Made by a program: the position numbers and the translations under genes. Positions 33,666-44,279 of a stretch of DNA of 64,000 nt are shown piece by piece. The DNA comes from Diphasiastrum complanatum (lineage: Eukaryota; Streptophyta; Lycopodiopsida; Lycopodiales; Lycopodiaceae): positions 40,352,141 to 40,416,140 of the forward strand of contig CM055095.1 in the NCBI GenBank assembly GCA_029204225.1, in the 5' to 3' direction. Below the pieces are notes generated by a model, which saw nothing but the letters and a program-made list of their open reading frames with translations, did no database searches and was not told where the DNA came from. Each line of letters begins with the position of its first letter. The stretch's first letter is position 1.

Positions 33666-34816
33666 AAGACTGTACAAATGTAGATGAAGATGATAAAAAA
33701 TTTATCCCAGGTTAGTTCGCTTTCTCATTTCTTCTCTCTCTCTCTCCATCTCTTTCTTTTGAAACTTGGTACGGTCCTAGCTATCTACATAAAGAGAGGG
33801 AGAGAGAGAGAGACAAAGAGAGAGAAAGAGAAAATGAGAAAGAGAGAGAGAATGAGATATATTCCTTATTTCAGTTTTGATCATGCATCATGTTGTTGTA
33901 GAGGAGGATCCAATGCTACAACAGTTGGGTTCAGCTCAGCCTTTATCTACAATTAAACAAATTTAACCTCACTTCTTTTTAAGAGTCTAATTATTACACA
34001 TGTACTTTGAGACACAAGACAATGCATGGGATGTCATACTCTAAATTGTGAAAGTCTTATAAAAAGTATGGACCTCATTAGAGAGATAGAGATAAGATTT
34101 CTAACAATTTCATAATTTTTTTTCGTATGTCATGTAGCGTGCAACTATAGAGAAGGATCCGACGCCACGACAGTCATGTTTAGCTCAGCCGTTATCTGAG
34201 GTAAAGAACTTGCTATCGAGGTTTAGGATTTAGGGTTGGTGATATTTTTTGCAATTTTAGCCAACAAATTGTAGGTATTTATTCGTAATTTTTTTGGCAA
34301 AAATTGCCAAAACAGTTGCGAAAATTCATTTTCGCAATTTTTTTTTCAAAATAGTGTATAAATTCGCAATTTATATTCTATTGCAAATTTATTTTCCACA
34401 AATTTTTGACACTATTTTGAAAAAAATTACGAAAATGTATTTTCGCAATTTTTTTTCGCAATTTTTGCACAAAAATTGCGGAAAAATATCTGCAATTTTT
34501 GCCACAACAATCGTGAAATAAATTTCCGCAATTTTTTTGACAATTTTTGCCCAAAAAATTTGGCAAAAAATATTAGCCAAACAAATTGTGGAAATAGATT
34601 CCGTAATTATCATGCCTTTTCGCAATTTTTTTATTGTTAATTTAGCCATAAAAATTGCGGAAAATTAGCCAAAAAAATTGCGGGACCGAAATTGCGGATT
34701 TGTCAAAAAAAATTGCGGAATCCGTTTCTGCAATTTTTTTGGCAAAAAATGGCAAAAATTGTGGAAATTTCTGCAATTTTTGCCATTTTTGCCACCTTTT
34801 CTTGTAGTGAATCACA

Positions 34817-34893
34817 TGGTATCAGAGTCTTGGTTGTGGGTGTGGTCTAGGCGGCCGGGCGGTAGCCAAAAAGGGCTATGCCTTGAGGGGCAG
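34817..34893 (+). mobile_element. TRIM internal region 2
   Basis: The 77-bp internal domain opens with TGGTATCAGAG, a match to the initiator-Met tRNA primer site, and ends GCCTTGAGGGGCAG before the next LTR. It parallels 30114-30185. Confidence 0.85.
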
Positions 34894-35037
34894 TGTTAGA
34901 AAGTGTCCCTTGCGCAACACTCTTGGTACACAAATGGACGGGTGGCTCAGTGGTAGAGCACCCCACCGGAATGGGAGAGGTCCTAAGTTCAATCCCTAGC
35001 CCGCAACCATACACACCAAGTGTAAAAACTTTTCACA
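34894..35037 (+). repeat. TRIM LTR 3
   Basis: This 144-bp LTR starts TGTTAGAAAG and ends TTTTCACA. Its A box is TGGCTCAGTGG (34943-34953) and its B box AGTTCAATCCC (34986-34996). The anticodon-arm position forms CCCCA/TGGGG. It completes an LTR-I-LTR-I-LTR array. Confidence 0.85.
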
Positions 35038-35089
35038 TTTGCTGGCTACATTATTTGTGTTTTATACTGATCACCAATCACTCTGTATA

Positions 35090-35530
35090 GGATGAACAAA
35101 CTTGTAATACTGGGCGGATGACACTACAATGTATAAAAATACCAATGAGTTTATCCAAAGCTGTGATGTTTGTCAATGAGCATGACGACCAAGTAAAGCA
35201 AACTTTGAGCCGTTGCATCCTATCTTGGCAAGGGCTCCATTTGAAAAGTGGGGTTTGGACTTTATTGCTCCAATACATTTAGCGACACGTGTGTAACAAG
35301 CAAGATACATCTTGTGGCTACTGACTATATGACAAAATGGGTCGAAGCTAGGGCGTTAAGGGTAGCTAACGCAAGATCAACATCCAAATTTATATATATA
35401 TATATATCATTACTCACTTTGGCTATTCAATTGAGATAGTAAGTGATCAGGGAAGACATTTCTTGAACAATACTATCAAAATTTTGATGGACGAGTTTTT
35501 AGTAGTTCACCGATTTTGTTTTCCCCCCCT
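35090..35530 (+). pseudogene. Ty3/gypsy integrase fragment
   Basis: Plus-strand frames give EFIQSCDVCQ (zinc-binding end), APFEKWGLDFI (first catalytic Asp), TDYMTKWVEARAL and VISDQGRHFLN (second Asp). A TATATA run interrupts the frame. It ends near 35530, where unassigned sequence leads into the reverse-oriented TRIM. Confidence 0.8.
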
Positions 35531-35608
35531 ACTATCCAAGGGGTAATAATGGACTACATGTGGCGTTATGGACATTCCGCATGGCTTATAAGGCCAATGT
35601 CAATAATA

Positions 35609-35872
35609 TGTGAAAAGTTTTTACACTTGGTGTGTGTGGGAATTGAACCTAGGACCTCCCCCATTCTGGTGGAGTGCTCTTCCACTGAGCTACCCGTCCA
35701 TTTGTGTTCCTAGATTGTTGTGCAAGGGCTATAGCCTTGACACTTTCTAACACTCCCCCTCAAGGCATAGCCCTTTTTAGCTATTGCCCGCCTAGATCAC
35801 ACCCACAACCATGGCTATGATACCATGTGAAAAGATTTTACACTTGGTGTGTATGGTCGGGCTTGGGACCTA
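35609..35872 (-). mobile_element. Second TRIM copy, minus strand, one LTR truncated
   Basis: It has one complete 144-bp LTR (35609-35752) with perfect A box TAGCTCAGTGG (35682-35692) and B box AGGTTCAATTC (35640-35650). A 73-bp internal region follows (35753-35825), opening on the minus strand with TGGTATCATAGCC and ending TTGAGGGGGAG. About 47 bp of the other LTR remain. Its layout matches the plus-strand array, confirming the element's definition. Confidence 0.85.
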
Positions 35873-36430
35873 GTGTCGAAAATCAGTGGGAATGAGCGGA
35901 AGCTAGGAGCGAGCTTGGTGTGTGGATCAGAAGCACCACAGTTAGCAGCAGAACGTTCAAATTGAAAGATTCACTGATGCACAAAGAACGATACAGTAGT
36001 AAGACTGAAAGATTGCACTCTGATTAATATCAAAACGGTGAGTACAATTGCTTGAAATGATAACTTCAGCTTACAGTTGTTGTGAGCGTGATAACGATGG
36101 CTATTTTTTTTAAATGAATAATTCCAAAAATCAGAAAAAGTTTTCTGATGAAGATTCTAGGATAAATATCTTACAAAATATCTACAACTACCTTTTGTTG
36201 CAGTTATTACAACCGCCTCATTATAGTTAATGCATGTACAAAGTGGGCGGACTGTCAACGTGAAGTCGTTGGTTCGAATTTAGACCGATAGTATTGAAAT
36301 TTACAAGTATCGAAAATATACAATGACTCAAAAAATATAGAATTTTTTGAGTCGATCCAGTGTCGAAAAATTCTGCAAACTCAAAATGTAGCAAATTACT
36401 TAAACTCCAAAAAACTCAAGTACAAATGAA
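35873..36430. other. Unassigned repeat-rich stretch
   Basis: Positions 35870-36080 look LTR-like but have no partner. Positions 36290-36420 hold clustered ACTCAAA/TTTGAGT and TCGAAAA words that can fold back, similar in style to the other word blocks. Confidence 0.35.
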
Positions 36431-36829
36431 CTTAGCATGCTCTCTAATAGGAACTCGAATTAGGGAGTGCTTGATGTTCATTGGACCCTTTTTCTCCTCC
36501 TCTAAATATGATTGGTTGAGTGACTTATGAGTCCTCAAACTTGATTGGACCAAATAGGTGAAAATCTCTCTTTTGGTTGGTCACTAGATCTTATGCCAAC
36601 ACATAGGGATGAGTCACATATCCAACCTAATCTTGACACTTGTAGCAAGCCTTAGCTAGCTCGAGCCATATGAAATGTTACTTTTGGACTAATCATGGAA
36701 TTACAAGTGTACTTACTCGAGTTGCCTCCTAAGCCAAAATTGGCCCTATCACCTACTCACACATAGATGGACATATAAAAGTTTATCAAACCCCCTAACT
36801 CAACATAGATAGCTTTTTCATTTTTCACA
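36430..36829 (-). repeat. Probable 3' LTR of the minus-strand copia
   Basis: On the minus strand TATAGGAGGAG (polypurine) is followed by an LTR start TGTGAAAAATGAAAAAGC at 36829. The same start occurs at about 38766, marking another truncated copy. The end of the LTR is not defined. Confidence 0.5.
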
Positions 36830-36849
36830 CTCCTCCTATAAAGTTATAT

Positions 36850-37629
36850 ATTCTAATTAAGCATAGATCTTGGAATCAAGCCAAGGTTGGATCTAAGCTT
36901 GATGAAAGAACTCTTGATCAATGGCTTGGTGAGAAGATCGGCAATGCATGAAGATGTTCCAATATGCTCCAAGTTGATCTCTCCTCCAATAAGCTTTTCC
37001 CTTATGATGTGCAACTTCAATATGCTTGCTCCTTGCATGGAAAGATAGGATTGTTGGCAAGGGCTTGGGCTGAGATGTTGTCACACTTGATCAAAGGTAG
37101 ATCTTCCTCCTTGATGCACTTGAGCTTTATACTTGTAAGTACATGGAAGGATCATAGTCACTTAGGATAAATCCAAGTGAGATGAGAAATGAATTGAGTC
37201 TTGCATACCATGATCTTGGGGCTTGCTTAAGCCCATATAGACTTTTGAAAATAGACTTTTGAAGAGTAGGCAAACTTTGGATTCTTCACCATGCTTGATG
37301 AAGCCTTGTATTTGCTCCATATATATCTCCTCCTCAAGGTAACTATTAAGAAAGGCATTAGAGACATCCAATTGGAACATCTTTTACTTGAAGTAGCAAG
37401 CAATAGAGATGATGATTCTTATAGTCACCATCTTTGCAACGGGTGCAAATGTTTCTTCATAGTCAAGGCCTTGGATTTGAGCAAATCCTTTTGCACATAG
37501 CCTTGCTTTGAGCTTTTTGATGGTGCCATCATTGTTGTACTTGATTCTAAATATCCATTTGCATCCAATAATATGCTTGTTGGATGGTGGATCTGTGAAG
37601 GATTTCAGATCATTCAAGATCCAATCCAT
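36850..37629 (-). pseudogene. Ty1/copia RT and RNase H remnants
   Basis: The minus strand encodes WIFRIKYNNDGTIKKLKARL, AKGFAQIQGLDYEETFAPV, then MFQLDVSNAFLNSYLEEEIY and FIKHGE (N-terminal RT). It jumps to the RNase H end LHIIREKLIGGEINLEHI followed by CIADLLTKPL. The RT catalytic YVDD part is missing. Stops separate the frames. Confidence 0.85.
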
Positions 37630-37631
37630 GT

Positions 37632-37920
37632 CCCTGATCTTTGGTTACAAAAAGGAGCAAACCAACAATCCTGCCAATGTAGAAAAATCAGCATCTACAT
37701 ACAAAATGAGATGCAAACTCTAAGAGATACTGATCAAACATGAACCAAAACATAAAATATAGTTGTTGTCCGTACAATTATAGTACCCTACTGTATTTCA
37801 CACGTGTGAAACCGAAAATAGCAATAAATGATCATTCTACACATAGAATTGCGAGATAACATCATGAGAGTGCACCAATGAGTAGTAGAACCCAAAGAGA
37901 ACCATGTATAATGATGAAAT

Positions 37921-37978
<58 letters not shown>

Positions 37979-38278
37979 AGAAGATGTGTCTCTCCACAAG
38001 TTACACCCTTTTATAACAGGTCCAAACCCTATTTGGCCACTTGGCTTTCCCTCCAAAATGTAAACCCTACTATTTTTGGGTCTAGATTCAATGTACCCAA
38101 AGTTCAAATTTGAATCTCTCTCAAACTCGACTATCAACTCCCACACTTTCAAAAAGTGTTTATTGAATGTATTTTAAACTAATATAACTTCAAAAAGTTT
38201 ATCTCTAAGTCTAAAATGAGTTTTGGCCTCAATTGACAATTTACCAAAATATGACTAAACTTGTTGAAATCTCTCTCA
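37632..38278 (-). repeat. copia LTR with GA microsatellite, minus strand
   Basis: It starts TGAGAGAGATTTCAAC at 38278 after the tract GAAGAGGGAG. It shares the CACACGTGTGAA, TGTAGATGCTGATTTTTCTACATTGGCA and GTAACCAAAGATC phrases with the LTR at 46356-46673 (38-nt distance order preserved). (GA)n at 37919-37976 expanded inside it. Confidence 0.75.
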
Positions 38279-38740
38279 CTCCCTCTTCAACTAGTTTTGG
38301 CATAGTTTTAACCATACTACTTTGATCCAACTTTAGAATGATCTCCATCCTAAGTATAGATCTTTCTAAGGTTCTAAAGGATCTTTTATAATTGATATAG
38401 AGAATAGTGTCCAAATTGGATGCTTCACTATTTCTTACATCAATTTTACACATCAAGATATAACTAGAACATGAAGAACCAAATAGAATGTGAATGAAAT
38501 GATTCCTCCATGCTTCAGACTTTGAACTCTCTGAAAAATTACAGCAACCAAACAATAAATGTGAGTGATGACCATTTGCTTGATTGTCTCCTCCAACTTT
38601 GTCCTTTCTTGATATGTCTCCACCATAAAACTCCACAAATGAGCCTCCATCTCCATCTTGCCACAAGATCTGTGTTGTAGCGGATCGCGATCAGGAAGGA
38701 TTTCGATCCGGATGGACATATAAAACTCCATAACTCAACA
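38279..38740 (-). pseudogene. copia 3' untranslated tail
   Basis: It is closely related to 61741-62045, sharing GAGGCTCATTTGTGGAG, TATCAAGAAAGGACAAAG and GTAAAATTGATGTAAGAAATAG phrases on the minus strand, and ends at a polypurine tract. No catalytic domain remains. Confidence 0.6.
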
Positions 38741-41300
38741 TAGAGAGCTTTTTCATTTTTCACAATGGCTATACTGAAAGACTGCTTTACTAGAAAACTT
38801 GTTTTAGATGGCAATTTGGGCATTTATTCATAGAGATATCATAAATTCTATTGTCCTAGAATAGTACATGTCCAATGGTTGGATTGCAATTGTTGTTTAC
38901 TGATATCCATACATGATCACAATCAAAAAGTCGTCATGAAGTGTGTGATAAAGACTGTTCCATGAAAAAGTAGAGTATTTTGATAGTACTAGTTGACATG
39001 TGTGAGATTCGAATGAGGTTCAAATCGAAGCGAAAGAGTGTCGAATGTTATATGTCAACTATCAAATGAAGGTCGAATGTCGAATGATTGAAAGTCGAAT
39101 TCGAATTCAAATGAGGGTCAAACAATATTCGAATCTAGAAACGTTCAAAAAAAAATTCTAACAAATTTTGGCTATTTCAAATTTGACAAATTTCCTACTA
39201 CTCAAATAATAATGCAGATATTCAAATGTGGATTTCTATAGCTCAAACTATGTGTAAAACTACAAATTTCAAATTTCTGCTCAAATTTGATGAGCATTGT
39301 GATTGACATGAAGGGTTTGGAGTGAAATTAAAATTCCAACACTTCTACTCTAATCAGATTAACATGAGTTCCAAAGCAACACAAAATCCTAAAAAGTGCA
39401 TTACTGTCATAAATTGCTTAAAATCATTTTGTAAATACAAAAACACAGGCCTACGTAGAGCTTCCCAATGATTTTATTTCATGGCATCATGGACATCCTC
39501 TATACTCTATATTTCATCTAAAATAATAACTCCTCATTTGTTGCACAAGTGTCATGGTACAAATATAATCCAAGGCACGACTCGAAACAAAGAAAATATT
39601 CATCCATTGTGTCTAGAAATCCCAATCATAACAAATATTTCATTCAGAATTTCCTAAAGCACGACACTTGGTTACAAACCTTGCACTTTTCACCTTGTCC
39701 AACACCATTGAGAGCTTATGAAATAATTGCATTCCCCACCACACAGCCTTTCATAAGTGTTGTCATCATTAGCTATTAGCACCATGCCTAAACCCTAACC
39801 CCTATTAGAAAACATTGATATATTATTGAGAAGCAGCTATTTCCTAGCTTGTGCTTTTATCTCCCTACCTCATTTGCCCCCCAAACACACATTCTAAGTT
39901 CATCAATTGATAGAAAGTCTTTATAACACATGATTGATTAGTTAAAGTGCACGATAATGATAAAATACAAAACACACTAAAACTATTGTTAAACTTAGAT
40001 AGAAGACCCATTCAAATAGTAACTTGCATTGAAAAGTCTTTGTAACACATGCTTGATTGGCATGATAATGATAAATACAAAACACAATAAACTATTGTTA
40101 AACTTAAAAGAAGACCCGTTCGAATAGTAACTTGCATTGAAAATACTTGAACTTCACTTTAACCACGATATGCTAAACTCATAAAATTAAGTTTCAAAAT
40201 CGAAAAGGCACACTTCATCAAATCTGGTGTGTTACCTTTGAGATGGTAAGCATCAATAGTTTAGCATCTCGCTGAATGTTAGATAAACTCATTATTAAGT
40301 AAATAAATAAAAAGTTTCGTGACTAACGCAGCTCTAATTTGGATCCTGAAGATGGAAAGAATCATAACAGAAATCTAGGACATCAAGCTGTTAGAGTTTT
40401 GCTAAAGTTTAAGCTGAGACATGGTGCAAGACTTGAAATTGAGCTATTGTCATAGCGTTAAAAAATATTTCGATACACAATCTATATACAAAACCTTAAA
40501 AGCACCATACCAAGACTACAAATTACATCAAAATCTTTGAAGTGGATGGTTCCCTCTTTACTTTAGACTGCAAGTACTTGTCTCAGGCAAGCAATCTTTT
40601 GGAGGTTATTTTATAACCTGATTGAGGCTATATATCAGAAAGACATCCTGAAATTTTGAAAAAATACCTATTGCATCTGCAAGGACCTCATTATAACACT
40701 CGCCAATACAAGATCTAATACTACAATATTACACATTTAGAATGCCTCAAAAAAGGCAAAAGCTCTAAAAATAGAAAATGATTAGAGACCTAGCTGCCTT
40801 TAGAAAGATATGCAGAATAGGTCACGGTAAAAATTATATCACTATCAGCAAAAACCCAGTTCTTGAATTGCGACAATAAGGCTTGCCAATCTGCAGACTT
40901 TCTAACATTGACATCACCACCAAAGCTAACATTCAATATGCTGAACATAAACTGAGCGAAAAAAAACTGCCCGAAAACATTATTCCATAGTAAACACAGA
41001 TGCCAATGTCAGATTTTATACTTTGCAAATTGACCAGCAAGTCACTGCAGCACCTTAGATCTTCTAATCATGTGAACTTGCAGTGCATTTCGAAAACCAT
41101 CTGTTAGCAAACCACTTATACGTAACATGCATATGAAGTTCTGAATATCTAGGACTGAGCCACATTTTACACCCAAGGAAGGTGCAGCTTAACTATGAAG
41201 TACATCACCAGATGTTCTGATCATGGATGGATGAGCTTTTGCTGCGTACAACCAATCAGTTGTCCACTTCCAATTAGCATAATTAGTCTGAGTCTGAGTT
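38741..41300. other. Intergenic region between copia remnants and the F-box gene
   Basis: AT-rich with no recognisable gene. A block at 39000-39130 has clustered TCGAATG/CATTCGA words. A roughly 110-bp phrase (GAAAAGTCTTTGTAACACATG ... AATAGTAACTTGCATTGAAAA) occurs twice at 39915-40035 and 40030-40145. Confidence 0.45.
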
Positions 41301-41397
41301 ATCTTCTGATATTATGAAACTGTCGAATATTCCACACCTGACAGTCTTTGCAAGAGCACAACCCGTGATTTTTATAAATTTCTTTCTGGCAATCTTT

Positions 41398-41523
41398 GCC
41401 ATCTTTGTTGCTCAGAAAGGAAGGCATAAACATGATTTTCATTTATCATCTCTCCTGTCAGCCATCTTTGTTGCTCAGGAAGGAAGGCATAAACATGATT
41501 TTCATTCATCATCTCTACTGTCA
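41398..41523. repeat. 63-bp tandem duplication in the F-box gene 3' flank
   Basis: The unit GCCATCTTTGTTGCTCAG ... CATGATTTTCATT(T/C)ATCATCTCT occurs twice, with three or four mismatches. It lies 100-220 bp past the stop codon, so it may be in the 3'UTR. Confidence 0.9.
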
Positions 41524-41617
41524 GCCCCGGCTTAAATGTACATTATGAACTTTACACTTCCCAGAAGCTGTCACAGCAAGATCTTATGGGCACTTAAAAG
41601 CTATATGTACAAAACCC

Positions 41618-42391
41618 TTACTTCCAATCTAGGATTTCAAGCAAGCATAGTACTTCGACATCTGAGTTGGCTGCATCCAAAAAATCAAGCTCGATCCCAA
41701 ATACCTCCATGCTTCCCCCTTTGGCATCCACAAGGAGCAGCGCCACCCAAGCCCTAATTTCTGACACAAACGGATACAGAGAAGAAATCCTCAAATAATC
41801 AAATGCATGGGCTCGATACTCAGGGCCATCAATGTAGTCAAATCTGGATCGACCCACCAGACATGCAATCCTTTCATCATCACGCCGCCGTATCAACATG
41901 GACATGAATATATCATCACTGAAGGAGACCTGGAAGCGTGGAGCGACGGGGATAGTCATTTTGTAAGCTTGGCTCTTGAGATGATTCTGCATGCTCTCAC
42001 AAATTCCTGCGGGCGGGTTTCCAATCCGCGATCTCACCACCGGACCTGGCACCACGGCCGAATAGGCAGAGCAATCCCCCACCCACACATCCACATACAG
42101 CTCTATATCTTCAAAGGAAAGCTTAGGTTTTGGCAGAGGGCGAGTGTAATACCTTTTGGAAAAGCTCGCATAGAGGGTGTGAAACCCTCGACTGGTGCCG
42201 ATGGCCAGGGGGCCGCTATCTCTGCAAGTCGAGGGCCATTTGCTGGAGCAGAGGCGCTTCCACAAATAATCCTCCTTGGCTGCGTCTCGCCATAGCTTGG
42301 CCACGCACATGCAGGAGGCCAAATCCTCGCCCTTGAGCAGAGGAAACACTGCCTTCAGAACCTCCTCAGGACAAAACCCTTCTTGCTGCAT
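41618..42391 (-). CDS. F-box protein, At5g39250-like
   Basis: This single-exon gene of 257 codons has no stop or frameshift. Residues 5-50 form an F-box (CPEEVLKAVFPLL, then LASCMCVAKLWRDAA and YLWKRLCSSKWP), the segment that binds SKP1 in SCF ubiquitin ligases. The remainder matches the plant-specific C-terminus of Arabidopsis At5g39250 along its length: LSFEDIELYVDVW, YKMTIPVAPRF, SRFDYIDGPEYRAHAFDYL, YPFVSEIRAWVALL and a final LLEILDWK. Length and both termini agree with that family (about 250 residues), which supports the ATG at 42391. The substrate is unknown. It stands alone with no neighbouring gene in this window. Confidence 0.92.
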   Translation of the reverse strand: MQQEGFCPEEVLKAVFPLLKGEDLASCMCVAKLWRDAAKEDYLWKRLCSSKWPSTCRDSGPLAIGTSRGFHTLYASFSKRYYTRPLPKPKLSFEDIELYVDVWVGDCSAYSAVVPGPVVRSRIGNPPAGICESMQNHLKSQAYKMTIPVAPRFQVSFSDDIFMSMLIRRRDDERIACLVGRSRFDYIDGPEYRAHAFDYLRISSLYPFVSEIRAWVALLLVDAKGGSMEVFGIELDFLDAANSDVEVLCLLEILDWK

Positions 42392-42599
42392 TTTTGGGTG
42401 GAACCCTAATCCAGGGCTGCTGTCTGCGATCGATGGCTATGAGGAAATGGGTAGCGGAAATGCTCTTCTGACAGACAGCGGCAGCCAAAAACACAAGGAA
42501 ATGAATGGATCGTTGCCCATTTGCTTTGATCAGAAGAAAAATAGACGCAAATGAAGCAAAAGGAGGAGGAAGCAAGGAAGCACCCTCCCTTCATCTCTT

Positions 42600-42730
42600 C
42601 TTCGCTCTTTGTATCTTAATGCCACGCCCTCATTCAAGATCGCTTACCGTTGGATTCATCATAAACGCTCAGAACTTGCCACGTGGACATACTTAACTGG
42701 TTAGACATTTACTATAGCACGTGGCGGAAA
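42600..42730 (-). promoter_or_regulatory. F-box gene promoter with two ACGT-core sites
   Basis: Upstream of the F-box ATG are CCACGTGG (42679-42686) and CACGTGGC (42719-42726), G-box/ABRE-type bZIP sites 40 bp apart. A TATA-like ATTAAGATAC (about 42612-42621, minus) follows, then a pyrimidine/purine-rich leader. Paired ACGT elements are typical of abscisic-acid or light-responsive plant promoters, so that regulation is an inference. Confidence 0.5.
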
Positions 42731-42965
42731 TCCACCTGGAAGCACATATATATGTAATGGTGTGCCATTAAGCCCCATTGATACTCCTCAGATATTTTTA
42801 ATATCTTTAAGACCGTTCAGATTTTGCCAAGTGATCATTTATTAGAAAGTTTACACATGGCAATGTGTTAGGCTAGATACATATAATCACTTTTTGCTTT
42901 TCAATGAACTTGCCTCACGAGCTCAATCTGTTTGCCTCTGTACTTTTTATTTTTTTCACCGTACT

Positions 42966-43059
42966 TTTTTTTTTTACACGCACCTTCCGTGCGCGAAAGA
43001 TGTGTGTAATATTTTTTTTACACGCACCCTTTGCGCGGAAGGTGCATGTAAAAAAAAAA
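42966..43059. repeat. Short hairpin element
   Basis: Left arm 42966-42999 (T-run, ACACGCACCTTCCGTGCGCG, AAAG) pairs with right arm 43029-43059 (CTTTGCGCGGAAGGTGCATG, TA, A-run) with three or four mismatches. The loop repeats TTTTACACGCACC. It lies about 580 bp upstream of the F-box ATG. Confidence 0.75.
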
Positions 43060-44270
43060 TTACGGCAAAAATATCATTAAAAAAAAATTAAAAACTGATT
43101 TTACAGCAAGGAATGACACCTCCTCGGGGCATTCCTGGAGCCCTGGGGCGGAATGACCTCGGAGGGCGACCCCCCCCCCCAATCAACTTGTGTCACTTGA
43201 CAATACTTGGGTGTTATTAGAGGTCACCTTCGCGTAGCATTAGTCTAGACACTCATCACATGACAACTTTTTAAAATTTATCCCATAAGCAAGCTTTGTA
43301 ACGTGTTATAGATGTGAAGTTGAAACGAAATGTAGGTTCTCACATTGAAATGATACTTTTGATCACATGGTGTTGTTCTATTGGCATGGACATTGATTTT
43401 ATCTTAAGCTCTAAATATATATATATACTCTAATACGACTATATATGATTGTCTTTAGTTATTTAGACACATATTTAAGTAGTTATTTAATGAGATGCAA
43501 TGTTAATACATGTTTTAGTATTAATACACACAATTAGTGCTCAATTAATTATCACTTAACTAATATAAATATATATTCTAATATAAATGCATGAATGGAT
43601 GATACTTAATGTAATCACCAATGACAAGGATGTTTTGATTGAATGCATGCATCAACAACTTTAACATAAGTATTATATACATATAAAAAAAGTTTATTAT
43701 CTAGTAGTTTTTTTTTTTTGGTATTACTTTTAAAAAAATGTTAGCATTTCATGGTTGAATGCGAGAACTCCCATTTCAAGAAAGCCAAATGATCTCAAAA
43801 CAAGAAACAAAAAGAGGGACTATATAAGCACACACATGAAAGGAGACACTTTCAATAACAAAGCTTTAGCAGTATAAAAAAATTGTACGTGCAAAATGGA
43901 AACTCATTATAGTATTAACTAAAGTGTGTGTCAAGTAGGCTATCCAAATGTGCCATAAAAAATAACGTCTACAAAGATTTCAAAATGTAAAAGAATAACG
44001 TGACCAGAGTGTACCCAAAGATCTTGTTCATGATGAAAAATTAAGTGCTTAGTGATTTTCTCTCCCACAGAAAGCAAGAAGTAAGTGATCAACAATTAAA
44101 GCCAACCATTATTTATGAAATGAATAATAGCAACACACTTATGCCAAAGATCATCAAGGGCCCAAGAATTGTTGAGATGTCTAGGGATGAGGAAAGGGTA
44201 AGACTGAGAGCGTATGGTAGGATAAGTACAGTTTGCTAAACCCATTTTGAATTTTTTTAAAATGCATTTA
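43060..44270. other. AT-rich intergenic sequence
   Basis: No recognisable gene. A C-run at 43170-43180 and several ATATAT stretches are present. A 64-codon frame at 44045-44239 has no known motif and may be the 5' edge of the gypsy remnant that follows. Confidence 0.45.
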
Positions 44271-44279
44271 ATTAGTTGT

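Larger units (their letters stand above)
30320..34811 (+). mobile_element. CACTA (En/Spm) transposon inserted in the TRIM
   Basis: The left end is CACTACAAGAAAAGGTGGC and the right end GCCACCTTTTCTTGTAGTG, a perfect inverted repeat with the plant CACTA consensus. The 3-bp duplication TCA flanks it (30317-30319 and 34812-34814), with two extra bases AA at the right end. Subterminal regions (30340-30930 and 34240-34790) hold dozens of AAATTGCGG-type words in both orientations. The single gene inside is decayed, and no DDE transposase (TnpD) was seen, so it is non-autonomous. Removing element and duplication restores the TRIM LTR-to-primer-site junction. Confidence 0.9.

Noticed and set aside
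41807-42295. 162-codon plus-strand frame
   Set aside because: It is antisense to the F-box gene, whose minus frame matches a known family end to end.
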